Assembly (NCBI RefSeq): GCF_024494685.1
Contig: NZ_JANHDM010000008.1
Location: 111,845-175,844, forward strand
Origin: Halorubrum rubrum
GTDB taxonomy: Archaea; Halobacteriota; Halobacteria; Halobacteriales; Haloferacaceae
Direction: 5' to 3'
DNA length: 64,000 bases
Part shown: piece by piece, positions 47,779 through 57,098 of the stretch
How positions within the stretch are numbered: the stretch's first letter is position 1
Layout of the letters: the number at the start of each line of letters is the position of its first letter
Translations under genes and position numbers: made by a program
Notes under the pieces: model-generated
The model's input: only the letters and a program-made list of their open reading frames with translations
What the model was told of the DNA's origin: nothing
Databases searched by the model: none

Positions 47779-48570
47779 ATGACAGCAGGACTCTCGGCAC
47801 GACTCGACCGGATCTCGACGAACGATCGCTACCTCATCGTCCCGATGGACCACGGGATCACGATGGGCGCGGTGAAGGGACTCGTCGACATCGAGTCGAC
47901 GATAGACGGCGTCACGAAGGGCGGCGCGGACGCGGTGCTCACCCAGCGGGGGATCGCCCCGCGCGTCCACGACAACAAGAACGGCGCGGGCTACATCGTC
48001 CACGTCAACGCCTCGACGACGATCGGCCCGGACGAACAGGACAAACGTGTCACCGCGAGCGCGGAGGCGGCGGTCCGCGCCGGCGCGGACGCGGTCTCGT
48101 TCCACATCAACGTCGGCTCCGACCACGAGCCCGAGCAGATCGAGGAGCTCGCGGAGCTCACGGAGGACGCCTCGCGGCTCGGGCTCCCGGTGCTCGCGAT
48201 GGCGTACGCGCGCGGACCGGGCGTCGACAGCGCCGACCCCGAGTCGCTCGGGCACGCCGTCCGGCTCGCCGAGGAGCTCGGCGCGGACGTGGTGAAGACC
48301 GGCTACTCAGGCGACGGCGACTCCTTCGGGCGCGTCACCGAGTCCACCCGGCTCCCCGTCGTCATCGCCGGCGGCTCGAAGGGGACGGATCGTGAAACCG
48401 TCGAGATGGTGCGCGGCGCGATGGACGGCGGCGCGGCCGGCGTCTCGATGGGGCGGTCGATCTTCCAGCACGACGACCCCGAGGGGATCGCGAGCGCGGT
48501 GTCGGCGGTCGTCCACGACGACGCCGACGTGGAGGCGGCGCTCGAGGCCGGCGGGTTCCTCGAGGCGTAG
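47779..48570 (+). CDS. 2-amino-3,7-dideoxy-D-threo-hept-6-ulosonate synthase
   Basis: The 263-residue class I aldolase-like protein catalyses the first step of the archaeal shikimate route, making ADH (also ADTH) from aspartate semialdehyde and a fructose-derived sugar phosphate. VPMDHGITMG (21-30) and the Schiff-base lysine segment ADVVKTGYSGD (near 175) identify the family, and GGSKG binds phosphate. The next gene on this strand is dehydroquinate synthase II, which performs step two. It has its own promoter region after trpA (108-base gap; ACTTACC at about 47736). Confidence 0.92.
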   Translation: MTAGLSARLDRISTNDRYLIVPMDHGITMGAVKGLVDIESTIDGVTKGGADAVLTQRGIAPRVHDNKNGAGYIVHVNASTTIGPDEQDKRVTASAEAAVRAGADAVSFHINVGSDHEPEQIEELAELTEDASRLGLPVLAMAYARGPGVDSADPESLGHAVRLAEELGADVVKTGYSGDGDSFGRVTESTRLPVVIAGGSKGTDRETVEMVRGAMDGGAAGVSMGRSIFQHDDPEGIASAVSAVVHDDADVEAALEAGGFLEA

Positions 48571-48583
48571 TCGGGAGCCCGGC

Positions 48584-49162
48584 TCACTCGGCGCCGACGT
48601 TCTGTCCGCCCTCGAAGGAGCCCGGATCGGGCTCGATGTCCGCGTACTGGACCGCCCGGCGGCCGAGCGTGAGCGTCCGTCGGTCGAGCCCCTCGTCGGC
48701 GAACTCGCCGTCCTCGAACTGCTCGCTCGCGTGGGGGATCGCGACCTGATGGGGGATCACCCACGCGTTGAGCGCCCGACAGACCGACCGGAGGTGGTCG
48801 AGCGCGGTGACGGGGAACCCGCCGCCGGCGACCGCCAGCAGGCCGACGGTCTCGTCCTCGAACTCGTCGAACCCGCAGTAGTCGATCGCCGTCTTGAGCG
48901 GCGAGGAGTACGAACCGTGGTACATCGGCGTGCCGAGGAGGACGGAGTCCGCCTCCCGTACCCGTCGGGTGAACGCCTCGGCGTCGCCCGCCTCGTCGCG
49001 GTCGGCGTCGAACGGCGGGAGGTCGTACTCCCGGAGGTCGAGCAGTTCGCCGCTCCCGCCCGCCTCGCGAACGCCGTCGAGCGCGCGACGGAGGCCCGTT
49101 CGAGTGTGGCTCGTCTCCCGAAGACTTCCGGGGATCGCGACGACACGTGGTGAGTCGGCCAT
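48584..49162 (-). CDS. NADPH-dependent FMN reductase family protein
   Basis: A 192-residue flavodoxin-like protein: AIPGSLRETSHTR (9-21) binds the FMN phosphate and GTPMYHGSYSSPLKTAIDYC (about 76-95) is the signature second loop. Such enzymes reduce FMN, azo dyes or quinones with NADPH. It is read against the aro genes on both sides and sits between them, so it is probably independent of the pathway. The start ATG at 49162 has no obvious TATA box within 30 bases. Confidence 0.85.
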   Translation of the reverse strand: MADSPRVVAIPGSLRETSHTRTGLRRALDGVREAGGSGELLDLREYDLPPFDADRDEAGDAEAFTRRVREADSVLLGTPMYHGSYSSPLKTAIDYCGFDEFEDETVGLLAVAGGGFPVTALDHLRSVCRALNAWVIPHQVAIPHASEQFEDGEFADEGLDRRTLTLGRRAVQYADIEPDPGSFEGGQNVGAE

Positions 49163-49315
49163 GGACGCCCGAACGGCGGCCGCGCACTAATACGGTCGCC
49201 CGAGATCCCCCCACCCGTGCCCCGGTCGCCCGTAGGTGCCGGAGCCGAGCCGAGTCCCGCGTCCGCGCATGTCCCTTCCGCAGTTTTCAAGCACCGTCCC
49301 CGTGAGGTTCCAGTA

Positions 49316-50488
49316 ATGACACGCACGGTCTGGGTCAAAGCCGACGGCGCGGTCGGCGACTGGGAGGCGCGGAAGCGACGGATCACGGCCGCCATCGAGG
49401 CGGGGGTCGACTGGGTGCTCGTCGACGAGGCGGACGTCGCGCGCGTCAGGGAGCTCGGCGACGTGAACGTGGCGGCGTTCCTCGCGGACGCCGACGTCGT
49501 CGACGGCGACGACGAGCAGGCGGAGGCGGACGCCTACTTCGTCGGGAAGGGCGGCGAGGGCGACGGCACCATCGACCTCCCGGAGGACTTCTCCGGCTCG
49601 GCCGACCTCACGACGCTGCGCCGGCGCGACGACCGCGCGCAGGGCGCGTACGTCCGCGTGCTCGGCACCGAGTACGAGGCGTTCGCCGAGGAGGCCGCGG
49701 AGGCGGCCGACTTCACCGTTATCGTCGGCGAGGACTGGTCGATCATTCCCCTCGAGAACCTGATCGCGCGGGTCGGCGAGGAGACCCACCTGATCGCTGG
49801 CGCGACGACCGCCGCCGAGGCGCGAACCGCCTTCGAGACGCTCGAGATCGGTGCGGACGGCGTCCTCATCGACTCGGACTCGCCCGACGAGATCCGCGGC
49901 GCGGTCGAGGCCCGCGACGCGGCCGACCGCGAGACGCTCGAGTTGCGGTACGCCGAGGTGACCGCGGTCGAGGCCACCGGCATGGCCGACCGCGTCTGTA
50001 TCGACACCGGGTCGCTGATGGACGACGCGGAGGGGATGCTGGTCGGGTCGATGTCGCGCGGGCTCTTCTTCGTCCACGCGGAGACCGCGGAGTCGCCGTA
50101 CGTCGAGTCGCGCCCGTTCCGCGTGAACGCGGGCGCCGTCCACGCGTACGTGCGCAACCCCGACGGCGGGACGAACTACCTCGCGGAGCTGTCGAGCGGC
50201 GACGAGGTCCAGGTCGTCGACACGGAGGGGCACACCCGCGAGGCGATCGTCGGCCGCGTGAAGATCGAGAAGCGCCCGATGTTCCGAGTCCAGGCGGAGC
50301 TCGAGACCGACGACGGCGTCGACCGGATCGAGACGCTGATCCAGAACGCCGAGACGGTGAAGGTCGCCACGAGCGAGGGACGCAAGGCGGTCACCGACCT
50401 CGAGGCCGGCGACGAGGCGCTCGTCTACTACGAGGACGTCGCGCGCCACTTCGGCGAGGCCGTCGAGGAGAGCATCATCGAGAAGTGA
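49316..50488 (+). CDS. 3-dehydroquinate synthase II (archaeal AroB')
   Basis: This 390-residue enzyme converts the ADH product to 3-dehydroquinate by oxidative deamination with NAD, replacing bacterial AroB. TVWVKADG at the N-terminus, MLVGSMSRGLFFVHAETAESPYVESRPFRVNAGAVHAY in the middle and LSSGDEVQVVDTEG near the C-terminus are the conserved blocks. ATG at 49316 is chosen; CAGTTTTCAA about 27 bases upstream is the TATA box, and the frame before it is not conserved. The first-step enzyme lies at 47779. Confidence 0.94.
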   Translation: MTRTVWVKADGAVGDWEARKRRITAAIEAGVDWVLVDEADVARVRELGDVNVAAFLADADVVDGDDEQAEADAYFVGKGGEGDGTIDLPEDFSGSADLTTLRRRDDRAQGAYVRVLGTEYEAFAEEAAEAADFTVIVGEDWSIIPLENLIARVGEETHLIAGATTAAEARTAFETLEIGADGVLIDSDSPDEIRGAVEARDAADRETLELRYAEVTAVEATGMADRVCIDTGSLMDDAEGMLVGSMSRGLFFVHAETAESPYVESRPFRVNAGAVHAYVRNPDGGTNYLAELSSGDEVQVVDTEGHTREAIVGRVKIEKRPMFRVQAELETDDGVDRIETLIQNAETVKVATSEGRKAVTDLEAGDEALVYYEDVARHFGEAVEESIIEK

Positions 50489-50655
50489 GCCGACGGAACA
50501 ACCGGTAATTACGGGCCCTCGATCGCGGCGCGGATCGCCGACGCGCACGGAGAGGGGGTCACGGCTGGCGAGAGCGACGGCGGCGGGGCACGCTTCGGTA
50601 TCGCCTTCTGACCTCGACAACGGTTATCCCTCCACGGCCGTACTCTCACACGTCC

Positions 50656-51732
50656 ATGACCACCATCGGCATCATCGGGGCGGGCGCGGCCGCGGCCGCG
50701 GCGACGCACGTCCTCGACTCGGCCGTCCCGGACGCGCAGGTGACCGTCCTCGAGAAGTCGGGCGGACTCTGTGGTCGAGCCGCGACCCGGCGAAACGACG
50801 AGCGGGACCTCGTGTACGATTACGGCGCGAACTACCTCAAATCCGACGACGCGCGCGTCGTCGATCTCGTGACCGAGGTCCTCGACGACGAGGGGATGGT
50901 CGAGGTGACGGAGCCGGTCCACACGTTCGAGGAGTCGGGCGAGGTGTCGTCCGGCCGCGACGCCGACGAACACAAGTGGAGCTACCGCATGGGACTCACC
51001 CAGATCGCGAAGCGTCTCTTCGGCGGGACCGACGCGACGATCCATCGACGAACCCGCGTCGAGACGATCCGGCGGGAGGAGAGGGACGACCGCGACTCTG
51101 CTTGGACCCTCGTCGACACCGACGGCGACTCGTGGGGGCCCTTCGACGTCCTCCTCGTGAACCCGCCGGCCCCCCAGAGCGCCGAGCTCCTCTCCGACGC
51201 CGAGTGGGACTCACCGGTCCGCGAGTCGCTCCGGGCGGCCGCCGCCGACGTCCCCTACCGCGCCGTCTGGACCGCGGTCCTCCACTATCCATTCGCGCTC
51301 GACCGGCCCTACTACGGGCTCGTGAACACGGACAAGGAACACGAGGTCGGCTGGATCTCCCGCGAGGAGTGTAAGGCCGGTCACGTCCCCGACGGCGAGT
51401 CGCTGCTCGTCGTCCAGGCGGGCGGCGAGTGGTCCGCGGAGCGCTACGACGTCGACCCCGCCGACAACGTCGCGGAACTCGCCGGCCACGCCGCCGAGAT
51501 CGTCGGCGACGACCGTCTCCTCGATCCCGACTGGACGGACCACCAGGGGTGGCGCTACGCGATCCCGGAGGGGGAGATCGACCGCGATCCGGCGGACGGG
51601 GAGGACCCGGTCGACGCCGCGGCGCGCGAGGGGCTGTACGTCCTCGGCGACTGGGTCGCCGGCGAGGGCCGGCTCCACGCCGCGCTCGCGAACGGGCTCG
51701 ACGTCGGCGAGCGGGTCGCTCGCGAGGTCTGA
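50656..51732 (+). CDS. Renalase-like FAD-dependent amine oxidase family protein
   Basis: A 358-residue flavoprotein with N-terminal GxGxxA (IIGAGAAAAAATHVL), a Glu for ribose binding (VLEKSGGLCGRAATRR), and the C-terminal FAD segment LYVLGDWVAGEGRLHAALANGLDVGERVA. This pattern matches renalase-like and other NAD(P)/FAD oxidoreductases. The AT-rich GGTTATCC box about 27 bases before the ATG suggests a leaderless transcript. Substrate is unknown; the neighbours do not help. Confidence 0.82.
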   Translation: MTTIGIIGAGAAAAAATHVLDSAVPDAQVTVLEKSGGLCGRAATRRNDERDLVYDYGANYLKSDDARVVDLVTEVLDDEGMVEVTEPVHTFEESGEVSSGRDADEHKWSYRMGLTQIAKRLFGGTDATIHRRTRVETIRREERDDRDSAWTLVDTDGDSWGPFDVLLVNPPAPQSAELLSDAEWDSPVRESLRAAAADVPYRAVWTAVLHYPFALDRPYYGLVNTDKEHEVGWISREECKAGHVPDGESLLVVQAGGEWSAERYDVDPADNVAELAGHAAEIVGDDRLLDPDWTDHQGWRYAIPEGEIDRDPADGEDPVDAAAREGLYVLGDWVAGEGRLHAALANGLDVGERVAREV

Positions 51733-51767
51733 ATCCGGGCGACGAACGGGAACCGGGCCGTGGCCCG

Positions 51768-53294
51768 CTAGAGGTCGTACAGCTCGCCGTACTTTCCCTC
51801 GACGTACGCGAGGAACGCGTCCGCGGAGAAGTCCTCGCCGGTCGCGCGCCTCACCAGCTCGTTCGTCTCGTAGCGGGAGCCGTGGCGGTGGACGTTCTCG
51901 CCGAGCCACCCGTGGAGCCGGTCGAAGTCGCCGTCGGCGATCGATCCCTCCAGATCGTCGATCTCGCTCTCGGCCGCGGCGTACAGCTGTGCCGCCATGA
52001 CGGAGCCGAGCGAGTACGTCGGGAAGTAGCCGAAGTTGCCGTGGCTCCAGTGGATGTCCTGGAGACACCCCTCCGCGTCCGTCTCGGGGCGGATCCCGAG
52101 GTACTGCTCGTACTTGTCGTTCCACGTTTCGGGCACGTCCTCGACCGCGAGGTCGCCGCGGACCAGGTCGCGTTCGATCTCAAATCGGACGACGATGTGA
52201 AGGTGGTAGGTGAGTTCGTCGGCCTCGACGCGGATGAGGTTGTCCTCGTACACCTGGTTTACGGCCTCGTAGGCGTCCTCGACGGTCGCGTCCGCGGTCT
52301 CCGGGAAGCGTTCCTCGAACGTCGGCAAGAAGAGCTCCCAGAACGCCCGGCTCCGGCCGACGTGGTTCTCCCAGAGCCGCGACTGTGACTCGTGGACCGA
52401 GAGGTCGCGCGACTCGCCGAGCGGCGTCCCCCAGTGCTCCTGGGGAAGTCCGAGGTTGTACTGGGCGTGGCCGAACTCGTGGATCGTCGACCCCACCGCG
52501 GCGAGCGGGTCGGACGCGTCGAACCGCGTCGTCACCCGGCAGTCGAACTGGTTGCCGGACGTGAACGGGTGCGAGGAGACGTCGAGCCGGCCGCGCTCGA
52601 AGTCGTAGCCGACGAGCTCCAGGGCGTCGCGCGCGAGCGCCTCCTGGTCGTCCGTCGGGAAGGTCCCCCGGAAGGTGTCGACGGCGAGGTCTCGGTCGGA
52701 CGCGCGGATCGCGTCGATCATCGGGACGAGCGCCTCCCGCAACTCCTCGAGGATCCCCTCCGCGCGCTCGATGGAGAGGCACGGCTCGTACTCCTCGAAG
52801 AGCACCTCGTAGGGGTCCCGGTCGGGGTCGACGTGGTCGGCGTACTCGCGTTTGAGCTCGACCTGTCGCTCCAGGTGCGGGGCGAACGCCTCGAAGTCGT
52901 CCTCGGCTCGTGCCTCCTCCCAGGCCGCGAGCGCCTCCGAGCTCGCCTCGGAGATCCGCTCGACGAGTTCGACGGGGACGGCGTCGGCGCGCTCGTGTTC
53001 CCGGCGGATCTCGCGGACGACCGCGGACTCCTCGTCCGTCAGGTCGGCGTCCGCGAGCTCCGCGAGGAGGGCGGCGGTCTCGTCGTCGGTCAGCATGTCG
53101 TGGCGGACCGACGAGAGCGCGGAGAGCTGCTTCGATCGGGCGGGGGTACCGCCCTCGGGCATCATCACCTGCTGGTCCCAGCCGAGCACGCCGGCCGCGC
53201 TGCCGACGGCGTTCCAGCGTTTCGCGCGCTCGAGGAGGGCGTCGTACGCGTCCGGGGCGTCGGACCCGTCGTCGGATGCGGCTTCCGTTGCCAT
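51768..53294 (-). CDS. M32 family carboxypeptidase (Taq-type)
   Basis: A 508-residue metallocarboxypeptidase. The HEFGH zinc motif is at 272-276, and ESQSRLWENHVGRS follows with the third ligand Glu. FPTDDQEALAR and DYSSHPFT-like HPFTSGNQFDCRVTTR are family blocks, and the length is normal for M32. It probably trims peptides in the cytoplasm. The gene is single, with a converging oxidoreductase downstream and an unrelated divergent acyltransferase upstream. Confidence 0.93.
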   Translation of the reverse strand: MATEAASDDGSDAPDAYDALLERAKRWNAVGSAAGVLGWDQQVMMPEGGTPARSKQLSALSSVRHDMLTDDETAALLAELADADLTDEESAVVREIRREHERADAVPVELVERISEASSEALAAWEEARAEDDFEAFAPHLERQVELKREYADHVDPDRDPYEVLFEEYEPCLSIERAEGILEELREALVPMIDAIRASDRDLAVDTFRGTFPTDDQEALARDALELVGYDFERGRLDVSSHPFTSGNQFDCRVTTRFDASDPLAAVGSTIHEFGHAQYNLGLPQEHWGTPLGESRDLSVHESQSRLWENHVGRSRAFWELFLPTFEERFPETADATVEDAYEAVNQVYEDNLIRVEADELTYHLHIVVRFEIERDLVRGDLAVEDVPETWNDKYEQYLGIRPETDAEGCLQDIHWSHGNFGYFPTYSLGSVMAAQLYAAAESEIDDLEGSIADGDFDRLHGWLGENVHRHGSRYETNELVRRATGEDFSADAFLAYVEGKYGELYDL

Positions 53295-53428
53295 ACCGCG
53301 TGGAACGGTCGGGTACGTTAAGAAGGACCCGCTCGCGGAACCGCACGCCCACCACGGTTCCGCGCCGCTCCGGCGGCTCGGACCGCGGAGTGGAAACGGT
53401 CATTACCGCTCGATACTGAGGGCCGGCG

Positions 53429-54541
53429 ATGACCGATCGCGTCCACAGCATCGACGCCATGCGCATCGTTGCGGTGGTGCTCGTCGTGGCGATCCACACG
53501 GATCCCTTTCAGGGGCTCGGGACCGCCGGAAACGCAGTCAACTTCGCGATAAAGACGACGGCGCGGTTCGCCGTGCCGTTCTTCTTCCTCGTCTCGGGGT
53601 ACTTCTTCGCGAGGAAGACGGTCGACCGAGACCCGCGGACGTACCTCCTCCGGCGGACCGTCGCGCTCGGATCGCTGTACGCGTTCGGGCTCGCACTCGC
53701 CGCGCCGGCGTTCTTCGGCGGTCGGCTGGCGACCGACGTGGCGACCGGCCGCCCGGTGGTCCGCGCCGGCGCGGCGCGGATCGCCGCGTTCCTGGACCCG
53801 ATCGAGCTTCTGTACTACGGCACCTCCGTCTCGGAGGTCCTCTGGTTCCTCCCGGCGCTCCTGTTCTCGCTCGCGTTCGTCGCGGCGTTCGCGGCGATCG
53901 GGCGGCCGCGCGTCGGTCTGGCGGTCGCGCTGTGTCTCCACGTCGTCGGCCTGCTTGGGACGAGCTACACGATGTTCGTCGACGTGCCATTCGAGGTCCG
54001 CGACGGACTCTTCTTCGGCTTCTTCTACGTGAGCCTGGGGTACGCGATCGCCCGCCACGGATGGAATCCGTCGCGGGACCGGAGCGGGATCCTGCTGGCT
54101 CTCGTCGCCTGTTTCGTCGTCCTCCAGATCGTCGAGTTCTCCCTGCTCGGCTACCCGCTTCGCGGCGAATCGTTCGGTTCGTACGTCTTCGCGCCGAGCT
54201 TCGGAGTCACCACGGCGTTTCTCACCCTCTCGCTGTTCCTGTTCCTGCTGTCGCGGCCGACGCTCGGGGCCGGCACGCCGCTCCCCTCCTGGGGCGTGTA
54301 CGCCGTGGGGATCTACGTCACGCATCCCGTCGTTCTCGCCGCGATCCGGGGGCTCCGCGACGCGCTCGCGGCGGCCGGCTGGGAGACGGTCGCCGCGGCG
54401 TTCTGGCACGTCGGCGGAACGCCGTCGACGGTGGCCGGTGCGCTCGGCGTCTACCTGCTCGCCCACCGACTCCGGATCGTCGAGATCGGCGGGAGCCACT
54501 TCCCCGGTGTCCCCCTCCTCGCGTCGCGCCGGTCGCGGTGA
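53429..54541 (+). CDS. Acyltransferase family membrane protein (Acyl_transf_3)
   Basis: The 370-residue protein has about ten membrane helices and starts with the family mark, an Arg in MRIVAVVLVVAIHT followed about ten residues later by His. Acyl_transf_3 proteins move acyl groups onto sugars or lipids of the envelope. There are no glycan genes nearby, so its target is unknown. ATG at 53429 is at the family's usual distance from that motif. It lies 93 bases before the threonine aldolase on the same strand, which has its own promoter. Confidence 0.82.
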   Translation: MTDRVHSIDAMRIVAVVLVVAIHTDPFQGLGTAGNAVNFAIKTTARFAVPFFFLVSGYFFARKTVDRDPRTYLLRRTVALGSLYAFGLALAAPAFFGGRLATDVATGRPVVRAGAARIAAFLDPIELLYYGTSVSEVLWFLPALLFSLAFVAAFAAIGRPRVGLAVALCLHVVGLLGTSYTMFVDVPFEVRDGLFFGFFYVSLGYAIARHGWNPSRDRSGILLALVACFVVLQIVEFSLLGYPLRGESFGSYVFAPSFGVTTAFLTLSLFLFLLSRPTLGAGTPLPSWGVYAVGIYVTHPVVLAAIRGLRDALAAAGWETVAAAFWHVGGTPSTVAGALGVYLLAHRLRIVEIGGSHFPGVPLLASRRSR

Positions 54542-54634
54542 GACGCTGACGTCGACGACTCGGGCGACGGTCCGACACCAGCGACTCCGGGAGCGAGAGC
54601 TATTTGGCGCCGGCCGAGAAACCGCCGCACAAGG

Positions 54635-55681
54635 ATGTCCACGGACGACTTCATCGACATGCGGTCCGACACCGTCACGCAACCCTCGGAGGCGATGCGG
54701 GACGCGGCACGGGACGCCGAGGTCGGCGACGACGTGTACCGCGACGACCCGACGGTCAACGAACTGGAGCGCCGCGCGGCCGAGGCCGTCGGCATGGAGG
54801 CCGCGCTCTACACCCCGAGCGGGACGATGGCCAACCAGATCGCGATCAACGTCCACACCGATCCCGGTCAGGAGCTGCTCTTGGAGCGGGAGTCGCACGT
54901 CTACCGCTGGGAGCTCGCGGGCGCGTCCGCGCTCTCGGGACTCCAGACCCGGACGATCGACGCGGGCGAACGGTGCGTTCCGACCGCGGAGGCGGTCGAA
55001 CGCGAGATCGTCGAGGAGGACCTCCACCGGCCGGGGACCGGCCTCCTGAGCCTCGAGAACACCCACAACTACCGGGGCGGAGTCGCCGTACCGAAGGCCC
55101 GGCTCGACGCGGCCGCGACCGCCGCGGGCGACGCCGGCGTTCCCGTCCACCTCGACGGCGCGCGCGTGTTCAACGCGAGCGTCGCGCTCGAGGAGCCCGC
55201 ACCGTCGCTGCTCGAGGAAATAGACAGCGTCACGTTCTGTCTCTCGAAGGGGCTCGGCGCGCCGGTCGGGTCGATCCTCGCCGGGGACGAGGCGTTCGTC
55301 GACGAGGCCCGGCGGGTCCGCAAGCTGTTCGGCGGCGGGATGCGGCAGGCCGGGATGATCGCCGCACCCGGCCTGCTCGCGCTGGAGAACGTCGAGCGCC
55401 TGGCGGAGGACCACGCGAACGCCGCCGCCCTCGCCGCGGGCCTGGACTCGATACCGGGCGTCTCGGTCCCCGAGCCCGACACGAACATCGTCGTCGCCGA
55501 CACCGAGGCGGCCGGGATCGAGGCGGGCGACCTCGTCGAGGCCTGTACCGACGCCGGCGTCGGCTGCGGCGAGTTCGACACGTACACCACCCGGTTTACG
55601 ACGCACCTCGGCATCGACGCGGACGACGTCGACGACGCGGTCGACCGGGTGAGCGAGGTCGTCGAGGGGCTGTCGGCGTAG
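54635..55681 (+). CDS. ltaE: Low-specificity L-threonine aldolase
   Basis: A 348-residue PLP enzyme of the beta-eliminating lyase group, which splits threonine to glycine and acetaldehyde. MRSDTVTQPSEAMRDA at the N-terminus, LENTHNYRGG and the PLP lysine in FCLSKGLGAPVGS identify it, and the length is standard. GCTATTTGG about 27 bases upstream of the ATG is its promoter. The gene stands alone. The iron-box promoter begins 50 bases after its stop. Confidence 0.93.
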   Translation: MSTDDFIDMRSDTVTQPSEAMRDAARDAEVGDDVYRDDPTVNELERRAAEAVGMEAALYTPSGTMANQIAINVHTDPGQELLLERESHVYRWELAGASALSGLQTRTIDAGERCVPTAEAVEREIVEEDLHRPGTGLLSLENTHNYRGGVAVPKARLDAAATAAGDAGVPVHLDGARVFNASVALEEPAPSLLEEIDSVTFCLSKGLGAPVGSILAGDEAFVDEARRVRKLFGGGMRQAGMIAAPGLLALENVERLAEDHANAAALAAGLDSIPGVSVPEPDTNIVVADTEAAGIEAGDLVEACTDAGVGCGEFDTYTTRFTTHLGIDADDVDDAVDRVSEVVEGLSA

Positions 55682-55728
55682 ACCGCTTCCTTCGCTTCCG
55701 TCAGTTAGTCTACCTACTATTCGAAAGC

Positions 55729-55758
55729 GATTTAATCCTTTAGGCGAGCCTAAAACAT
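55729..55758 (+). promoter_or_regulatory. Iron-regulated promoter: DtxR/IdeR-type box
   Basis: ATTTAATC at 55730-55737 is the TATA box. TTTAGGCGAGCCTAAA (55739-55754) is a perfect palindrome matching the iron box seen by haloarchaeal DtxR-type repressors, and lies between TATA and the ATG at 55759. Iron-loaded repressor would block initiation. Confidence 0.75.
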
Positions 55759-56079
55759 ATGACGAGAGACACCGGCGGGGACGACCCGTCGTGGCGTGAC
55801 CAGACACGGCGGCGCGGTCGTGGGTGCGGGAGTCCTCGCGGGCTGTGCCGTCGGCTCGGGGTCACGGCGGTCCGGAACGAGCGAATTCATGAGCAGGGGG
55901 CCCGATATCGGGGTCCGGTTCTCAACCGCTTCCAACTGGAGATGACCGCGAAACAGCTCTATCCGAAGGCGTTCGGCGAGTGGCCCCGTCACGAGGAGGG
56001 TCCGTACCCGGAATTCCCCGAGGAGGAACGCCTGTCCGACCGCCGGCGAGTCAGAGACGCCGTCGCGGGTGATCTGTAG
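55759..56079 (+). pseudogene. Iron-siderophore ABC transporter binding protein, internally deleted and frameshifted
   Basis: The annotated-looking 106-codon ORF is a remnant. It starts in frame, with a Tat-like TRR at about residue 16; right after that a deletion shifts the frame, and the lipobox region reads AVVGAGVLAGC only in another frame (about 55817-55850). The ORF's last 50 residues (NRFQLEMTAKQLYPKAFGEW... VRDAVAGDL) match the C-terminus of haloarchaeal Fe3+-siderophore binding proteins, normally about 400 residues. Some 300 residues of the substrate domain are missing. An iron box stands intact upstream. I rely on recalled family C-termini; a search would settle it. Confidence 0.75.
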
Positions 56080-56256
56080 ATGCGCGCCCGCGAGTGGGCT
56101 GTCGCGGCCGCGTCCGGCGACCCGACGGAGTACGACGTGCCGACGCTCCCGACGTGGCGGGTCGAGCGTGGCTTCGACGGCGGCCTCGCGTTCGCGTCCG
56201 CCGCCGGCGATCCCCCGTTCATCGCCGCCGAGCACCCGGTCGAGGTGCGACGATGA
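56080..56256 (+). CDS. Small protein of 58 residues, coupled to the flavoprotein
   Basis: An ORF beginning directly after the remnant's stop (ATG at 56080) and overlapping the next ATG by 4 bases (ATGA at 56253-56256). The sequence (MRAREWAVAAASGDPTEYDV...) is compact and ends FIAAEHPVEVRR, unlike a random read-through. Its position between an iron transporter gene and a flavoprotein suggests it belongs to the iron cluster. No family is recognised. Both overlaps would be surprising for a non-gene. Confidence 0.55.
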   Translation: MRAREWAVAAASGDPTEYDVPTLPTWRVERGFDGGLAFASAAGDPPFIAAEHPVEVRR

Positions 56257-57059
56257 CGGGCGGGCCCGACGCCGCGGCTCCGGACGCCCCGGTCGACCGC
56301 GACGTGGTGGTCGTCGGAGGCGGAGTCGCCGGACTCTCGGCGGCCGTCTTCACGGCCCGTCACGACCTCGACACGCTCGTCGTCGATCCGAACGGCTCGA
56401 TCCTGCGCCGGAACGCACATCTGGAGAACTTCCCCGGCTTCCCCGTCGGCGTCAACGCGCGCCGTCTGCTCGACCTCCTCACCGAGCAGGCCGAGAACGC
56501 CGGCGCGAGCCTGACGAACGCTCGGGTCGTTCGCGTCGAGGTCGTCGACGCCGACACTCCCGACGCAGGGGAGTCGTCCCCGGCGGACGACGGTCGGTTC
56601 GCGGTCACGGCCGACGACGGTTCCCGGATCCGGACGCGGTACGTCGTCGCCGCCACGAAGAACGAGACCGGCTACCTGGAGGGGATCGACGGCGTCGGCC
56701 TCCTCGACCGCGGGAAGACGTTCGTCGACACCGACGAGCGCGGTCGGACCGGTGTTGACGGCCTGTACGCCGCGGGGCGGCTCGCCGAGAAACCGCACCA
56801 GGCCGCGGTGTGTGCCGGCCACGGCGCGGAGGTCGCAGTCACCCTCCTCGAGGACGACGACGGGCCGTTCTACCACGACTGGGTCGCTCCCGAGGGATAC
56901 TTCTCCGACCGCGGGCGGCCGATCCCGCCGGGATGCGAGGAGATAGCCGAGGCCGAGCGACGACGACGCGAGACCCGGTCGCTCGAGACAATGCGCGAGC
57001 GCTTCGGAGAGCCGCACCCGGACGACCAGGAGACGCATCCGAGCCTTCGAGAGGACTGA
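56253..57059 (+). CDS. Thioredoxin-reductase-like flavoprotein without redox cysteines
   Basis: A 268-residue protein with the GGGVAG nucleotide-binding start (VVVVGGGVAGLSAAVFTARHDLDTLVVD), a middle that matches FAD-dependent pyridine nucleotide oxidoreductases, and the late GVDGLYAAGRLAEKPHQAAVCAGHGAEVA FAD-binding block. It lacks the CxxC pair of thioredoxin reductase, and the NADPH domain is short, so it probably uses another acceptor, possibly ferric siderophore release given the iron-box promoter upstream (inference). The C-terminal 50 residues are charged. ATG at 56253 is used; the earlier frame is shadow. Confidence 0.75.
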   Translation: MTGGPDAAAPDAPVDRDVVVVGGGVAGLSAAVFTARHDLDTLVVDPNGSILRRNAHLENFPGFPVGVNARRLLDLLTEQAENAGASLTNARVVRVEVVDADTPDAGESSPADDGRFAVTADDGSRIRTRYVVAATKNETGYLEGIDGVGLLDRGKTFVDTDERGRTGVDGLYAAGRLAEKPHQAAVCAGHGAEVAVTLLEDDDGPFYHDWVAPEGYFSDRGRPIPPGCEEIAEAERRRRETRSLETMRERFGEPHPDDQETHPSLRED

Positions 57060-57098
57060 TCGAGTGAGCGGAACGCTGCGCTCGGCCGAGGAAGACAA

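Noticed and set aside
48584..49162. FMN reductase as a member of the aromatic pathway
   Set aside because: It is on the opposite strand from both aro genes, so co-transcription is not possible.
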